Shown here in pieces: positions 7,029 to 9,944 of a DNA stretch of 9,944 bases. Below the pieces are notes generated by a model. It was given only the letters and a program-made list of their open reading frames with translations, had not been told where the DNA came from and searched no databases. This DNA comes from Sutterella sp. (GTDB lineage: Bacteria; Pseudomonadota; Gammaproteobacteria; Burkholderiales; Burkholderiaceae_F), in the NCBI GenBank assembly GCA_019410445.1, contig DXSO01000023.1, forward strand, positions 9,150 to 19,093, read 5' to 3'. Position 1 is the first letter of the stretch. Every line of letters starts with the position of its first letter. The translations under genes and the position numbers were made by a program.

Positions 7029-7115
7029 CGGTCCCGCTGATAAGAGGACCGAGTAAGTCGCAGCCCATAAGTGTGCTGCATTGTGAAGCGGTCGAAATGC
7101 ATAGAGAAAGACCGC
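7029..7115 (+). promoter_or_regulatory. Structured rpsL-rpsG spacer (three hairpins)
   Basis: The 153-nt spacer contains three perfect short stems in tandem: CGGTCC/GGACCG (7029-7034 with 7046-7051), GCAGC/GCTGC (7060-7064 with 7075-7079), and GCGGTC/GACCGC (7088-7093 with 7110-7115). The first and third stems share the complementary core CGGTC/GACCG, so arms could also exchange partners. In E. coli the equivalent spacer is bound by free S7 for feedback control of the str operon, and this region is the natural candidate for the same role. The stems are seen; regulation is inferred. Confidence 0.5.
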
Positions 7116-7149
7116 AATTAAATGACTGAAGACAACGAAAGAGGAAAAA

Positions 7150-7620
7150 ATGCCCCGTCGTCGCGAAGTACCCAAACGTGAAGTTTTGCCGGATCCGAAG
7201 TTCGGCAGCGTTGAGATCTCCAAGTTCATCAACGTAATCATGCTCGATGGCAAGAAGGCCGTCGCCGAACGCATCGTCTACGGTGCGTTGCAGCAAATTG
7301 AAGAAAAGACCGGCAAGAACGCTCTCGAAGTGTTCCAGACCGCTCTCAACAACGTCCGTCCGCTCGTGGAAGTGAAGAGCCGCCGTATCGGTGGTGCCAA
7401 CTACCAGGTGCCCGTTGAAGTGCGTCCGGTCCGTCGTATGGCTTTGGCTATGCGCTGGCTGCGTGAAAGCGCCAAGTCGCGTTCCGAAAAGTCCATGCCC
7501 CAACGCTTGGCTGGTGAGCTGTTGGATGCTGCTGAAGGCCGCGGCGGCGCTATGAAGAAGCGTGATGAAGTCCATCGTATGGCTGAAGCCAACAAGGCCT
7601 TCTCGCATTTCCGCTTCTAA
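7150..7620 (+). CDS. rpsG: 30S ribosomal protein S7
   Basis: S7 nucleates assembly of the 30S head and binds the 3' major domain of 16S rRNA near the E site. The 156-residue length equals the usual family length. It begins MPRRREVPKREVLPDPKFGS and contains the conserved GGANYQVPVEVRP beta-hairpin region and the MALAMRWL helix. The ATG at 7150 has GAGG 5 nt upstream (7141-7144), the clearest Shine-Dalgarno in the operon. It lies 153 nt after rpsL, in a structured spacer where S7 may control its own translation as it does in E. coli. Confidence 0.99.
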   Translation: MPRRREVPKREVLPDPKFGSVEISKFINVIMLDGKKAVAERIVYGALQQIEEKTGKNALEVFQTALNNVRPLVEVKSRRIGGANYQVPVEVRPVRRMALAMRWLRESAKSRSEKSMPQRLAGELLDAAEGRGGAMKKRDEVHRMAEANKAFSHFRF

Positions 7621-7636
7621 TTCATCGATTAACAAT

Positions 7637-7664
7637 GAGGACGCCGCCGCTTCGGCGGCGCCTC
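7637..7664 (+). other. Strong GC-rich hairpin between rpsG and fusA
   Basis: GAGG plus CGCCGCCG (7637-7640, 7642-7649) pair with CGGCGGCG plus CCTC (7653-7660, 7661-7664). This gives 12 base pairs with one bulged A and a CTT loop; a CTTCGG tetraloop register is an alternative. No T-tract follows, so it is probably not a terminator. It may be an RNA processing or stability element, or a brake on translational coupling between rpsG and fusA. Confidence 0.65.
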
Positions 7665-7683
7665 GCATACGAAGAGAAAAGTC

Positions 7684-9786
7684 ATGGCTCGTACTACTCC
7701 GATTTCGCGCTATCGCAACATCGGCATTTCCGCCCACATTGACGCGGGCAAGACCACGACGACCGAACGCATCCTGTTCTTTACCGGCGTCAACCACAAG
7801 TTGGGTGAAGTGCACGACGGTGCCGCCACCATGGACTGGATGGAACAGGAACAGGAACGCGGCATTACGATTACGTCTGCCGCTACGACCTGCTTCTGGC
7901 GTGGCATGGACATGCAGTTCCAGCCGCATCGTCTGAACATCATCGACACCCCGGGGCACGTGGACTTCACGGTTGAAGTTGAACGTTCCATGCGCGTGCT
8001 CGACGGCGCTGTGATGGTTTACTGCGCTGTGGGCGGCGTTCAGCCCCAGTCTGAAACTGTTTGGCGTCAGGCCAACAAGTACAAGGTGCCCCGTATTGCG
8101 TTCGTCAACAAGATGGACCGTACCGGTGCTAACTTCTTCAAGGTCGTCGACCAGATGAAGACTCGCCTCAAGGGCAATCCCTGCCCCGTGGTGATCCCCA
8201 TCGGCTCGGAAGACAACTTCCAGGGCGTCGTTGATCTGATCAAGATGAAGGGCATCATTTGGGACGAAGCCAGCCAGGGCACCAAGTTCGAATACATCGA
8301 CATCCCTGCCGAGCTCGTTGACACGGCCAACGAATGGCGTGAAAAGCTCGTTGAGACGGCTGCGGAAGCCAGCGAAGAACTGATGAACAAGTACCTCGAA
8401 GAGGGTGAACTCTCCGAAGCTGAAATCGTCAAGGGTCTTCGTGCTCGCACCATCGCTGGTGAAATCCAGCCGATGTTCTGCGGTTCTTCCTTCAAGAACA
8501 AGGGCGTGCAGCGCATGCTCGACGGCGTGATTGAGCTGTTGCCGGCACCGGTTGATATTCCGCCGGTTCCTGGTTTCGACCTCAACGACAATGAAGTCAC
8601 GCGTGAAGCCAGCGACAACGCTCCGTTCTCGGCTCTCGCATTCAAGATCATGACTGACCCGTATGTTGGTCAGCTGACCTTCTTGCGTGTGTACTCCGGT
8701 GTTCTGAAGTCCGGCGAAACGGTTCTGAACTCTGTGAAGAACAAGAAGGAACGTATTGGTCGTTTGCTGCAGATGCACGCAAATGAACGTAAAGAAATCA
8801 CCGAAACCGAAGCCGGTGACATTGCTGCCGCCGTTGGTCTGAAGGATGTGACGACGGGTGATACGCTCTGCGACATCGCTCAGCCGATCATTCTCGAACG
8901 CATGGAATTCCCGGAACCTGTGATTAGCCAGGCTGTTGAACCCAAGACCAAGGCTGACCAGGAAAAGATGGCGCTCGCATTGGGTCGTCTCGCTCGTGAA
9001 GATCCTTCTTTCCGTGTTCGTACCGACGAAGAATCTGGCCAGACCATTATTTCTGGTATGGGCGAGCTTCACCTTGAAATTCTCGTTGACCGTATGCGTC
9101 GCGAATTCAACGTTGAAGCCACGGTTGGCCGTCCGCAGGTGGCTTACCGCGAAACGATTCGTTCCGTGGTCGAGAATGCAGAATGCAAGTTTGCCAAGCA
9201 GTCCGGCGGTCGCGGCCAGTACGGTCACGTCGTGCTCAAGCTCGAGCCGATGGAACCGGGCAAGGGCTTCGAATTCGTCGATGCCATCAAGGGCGGTGTG
9301 GTTCCGCGCGAATACATCCCGGCCGTCGAAAAGGGTATCGAAGATACGCTCAAGTCTGGTGTGCTCGCAGGCTATCCGGTTGTGGACGTGAAGGTGACGC
9401 TGCACTTCGGTTCCTACCATGAAGTTGACTCGAACGAAAATGCCTTCCGTATGGCTGCCTCCATGGCATTCAAGGATGGTATGCGCAAGGCCAACCCTGT
9501 GCTGCTCGAGCCGATCATGAAGGTGGAAGTCGAAACGCCGGAAGAAAAGATGGGCGACGTGATGGGCGACCTTTCGTCTCGTCGTGGCGTCATCCAGGGT
9601 ATGGACGACCTTCCTGGCGGAGGCAAGGCTATTCGCTGCGAAGTGCCGCTGGCCGAAATGTTCGGTTACTCCACCACGCTGCGTTCTCTCACGCAGGGTC
9701 GTGCTACCTACACGATGGAATTCGATCACTACGCTGAAGCTCCGAAGAACGTTGCTGATGCTGTGATCGCTGAAAAGACCAAGTAA
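7684..9786 (+). CDS. fusA: Translation elongation factor G
   Basis: EF-G is the cytosolic GTPase that drives ribosomal translocation and, with ribosome recycling factor, subunit splitting. The 700-residue length is normal. GTPase motifs appear in order: P-loop AHIDAGKT (residues 17-24), switch I with QERGITITSA (about 57-66), DTPGH (88-92) with the catalytic-region histidine, and NKMD (142-145). Domains II to V follow, with the conserved GMGELHLEIL and SGGRGQYGHV segments and the C-terminal YSTTLRSLTQGRA. The start ATG at 7684 gives the standard MARTTPISRYRNIGI N-terminus. The upstream GAAGAG is a modest ribosome-binding site. It follows rpsG by 63 nt and precedes tuf by 79 nt. Confidence 0.99.
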   Translation: MARTTPISRYRNIGISAHIDAGKTTTTERILFFTGVNHKLGEVHDGAATMDWMEQEQERGITITSAATTCFWRGMDMQFQPHRLNIIDTPGHVDFTVEVERSMRVLDGAVMVYCAVGGVQPQSETVWRQANKYKVPRIAFVNKMDRTGANFFKVVDQMKTRLKGNPCPVVIPIGSEDNFQGVVDLIKMKGIIWDEASQGTKFEYIDIPAELVDTANEWREKLVETAAEASEELMNKYLEEGELSEAEIVKGLRARTIAGEIQPMFCGSSFKNKGVQRMLDGVIELLPAPVDIPPVPGFDLNDNEVTREASDNAPFSALAFKIMTDPYVGQLTFLRVYSGVLKSGETVLNSVKNKKERIGRLLQMHANERKEITETEAGDIAAAVGLKDVTTGDTLCDIAQPIILERMEFPEPVISQAVEPKTKADQEKMALALGRLAREDPSFRVRTDEESGQTIISGMGELHLEILVDRMRREFNVEATVGRPQVAYRETIRSVVENAECKFAKQSGGRGQYGHVVLKLEPMEPGKGFEFVDAIKGGVVPREYIPAVEKGIEDTLKSGVLAGYPVVDVKVTLHFGSYHEVDSNENAFRMAASMAFKDGMRKANPVLLEPIMKVEVETPEEKMGDVMGDLSSRRGVIQGMDDLPGGGKAIRCEVPLAEMFGYSTTLRSLTQGRATYTMEFDHYAEAPKNVADAVIAEKTK

Positions 9787-9813
9787 TTGTGAAATGCGGA
9801 TCGGGAGTAAAAT
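9787..9813 (+). promoter_or_regulatory. Weak candidate internal promoter for tuf
   Basis: TTGTGA (9787-9792) and TAAAAT (9808-9813, 5 of 6 to TATAAT) are separated by 15 nt, shorter than the ideal 17. Transcription would start near 9820, inside the hairpin described for this spacer, so such transcripts would lack its left arm. This is a suggestion only. Confidence 0.25.
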
Positions 9814-9844
9814 GATCTAGTTTTCTTCCGATCCAACCTTTTTT
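9798..9844 (+). terminator. Possible attenuator/leaky terminator between fusA and tuf
   Basis: GGATCGGGA (9798-9806) pairs with TTCCGATCC (9826-9834) with one wobble. The loop can extend the stem with AAAA/TTTT (9809-9812 with 9821-9824) around an 8-nt loop. Six T (9839-9844) follow after AACC. The 4-nt gap before the T-run makes it weaker than a textbook terminator, so partial read-through into tuf is expected. Confidence 0.5.
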
Positions 9845-9865
9845 AAGAAGGACTCAAGACCTAAA

Positions 9866-9944
9866 ATGGCAAAGGGTAAGTTTGAACGCACCAAGCCCCA
9901 TGTGAACGTGGGCACCATCGGTCACGTTGACCACGGCAAGACCA
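9866..9944 (+). CDS. tuf: Translation elongation factor Tu (3'-truncated by window)
   Basis: Only the first 26 codons are visible. They read [16 protein letters not shown] and then the P-loop GHVDHGKT, which is diagnostic of EF-Tu, the GTPase that delivers aminoacyl-tRNA to the ribosome. The gene runs off the right edge. A purine-rich AAGAAGG (9845-9851) lies upstream but rather far from the ATG. The position after fusA is the standard str-operon order. Confidence 0.98.

Noticed and set aside
6601..9729. A 1042-codon open frame on the - strand opposite rpsL, rpsG and fusA.
   Set aside because: It runs through three certain + strand genes and their spacers, has a low-complexity His/Thr/Leu/Arg-rich composition and resembles no family. 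Strong codon bias on the + strand removes stop codons from this antisense frame.

Overview
This is a chromosomal core region of a proteobacterium, most likely a betaproteobacterium of the order Burkholderiales. The start of EF-Tu ([16 protein letters not shown]), the SI3-type insertion in RNA polymerase beta' and the gene order rpoC ... rpsL-rpsG-fusA-tuf all point that way. A Sutterellaceae-like gut organism is a reasonable guess, but it is inference. The housekeeping genes are strongly codon-biased and moderately GC-rich. The bias is strong enough to leave a very long spurious open frame antisense to rpsL-rpsG-fusA.

Layout. Positions 1-3674 hold the 3' five-sixths or so of rpoC on the + strand; the first ~240 codons lie outside the window. 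Positions 3675-3921 are a convergent intergenic region with three strong hairpins: the rpoC terminator, a 26-bp perfect AT-rich inverted repeat, and a bidirectional terminator. Positions 3922-6296 carry two - strand genes, read from right to left: a short, divergent member of the S-adenosylhomocysteine hydrolase (AhcY) family, then an MTA/SAH deaminase-type amidohydrolase. Positions 6297-6618 are a divergent promoter region with a good sigma70-type promoter on each strand. Positions 6619-9944 hold the str operon on the + strand: rpsL (S12), rpsG (S7), fusA (EF-G) and the first 26 codons of tuf (EF-Tu). Each str-operon spacer contains predicted RNA hairpins.

How it works together. rpoC and the str operon are transcription and translation machinery. 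The inserted - strand pair looks like a small purine-thioether unit. The deaminase should convert S-adenosylhomocysteine and/or 5'-methylthioadenosine to the inosine form. The AhcY-like protein could act on the same thioether or on its deaminated product, as in the S-inosylhomocysteine route described in methanogens. By eye it lacks several catalytic positions and the C-terminal tail of classical AhcY, so its reaction is uncertain. This pair is the least ordinary part of the window; the rest is conserved core genome.
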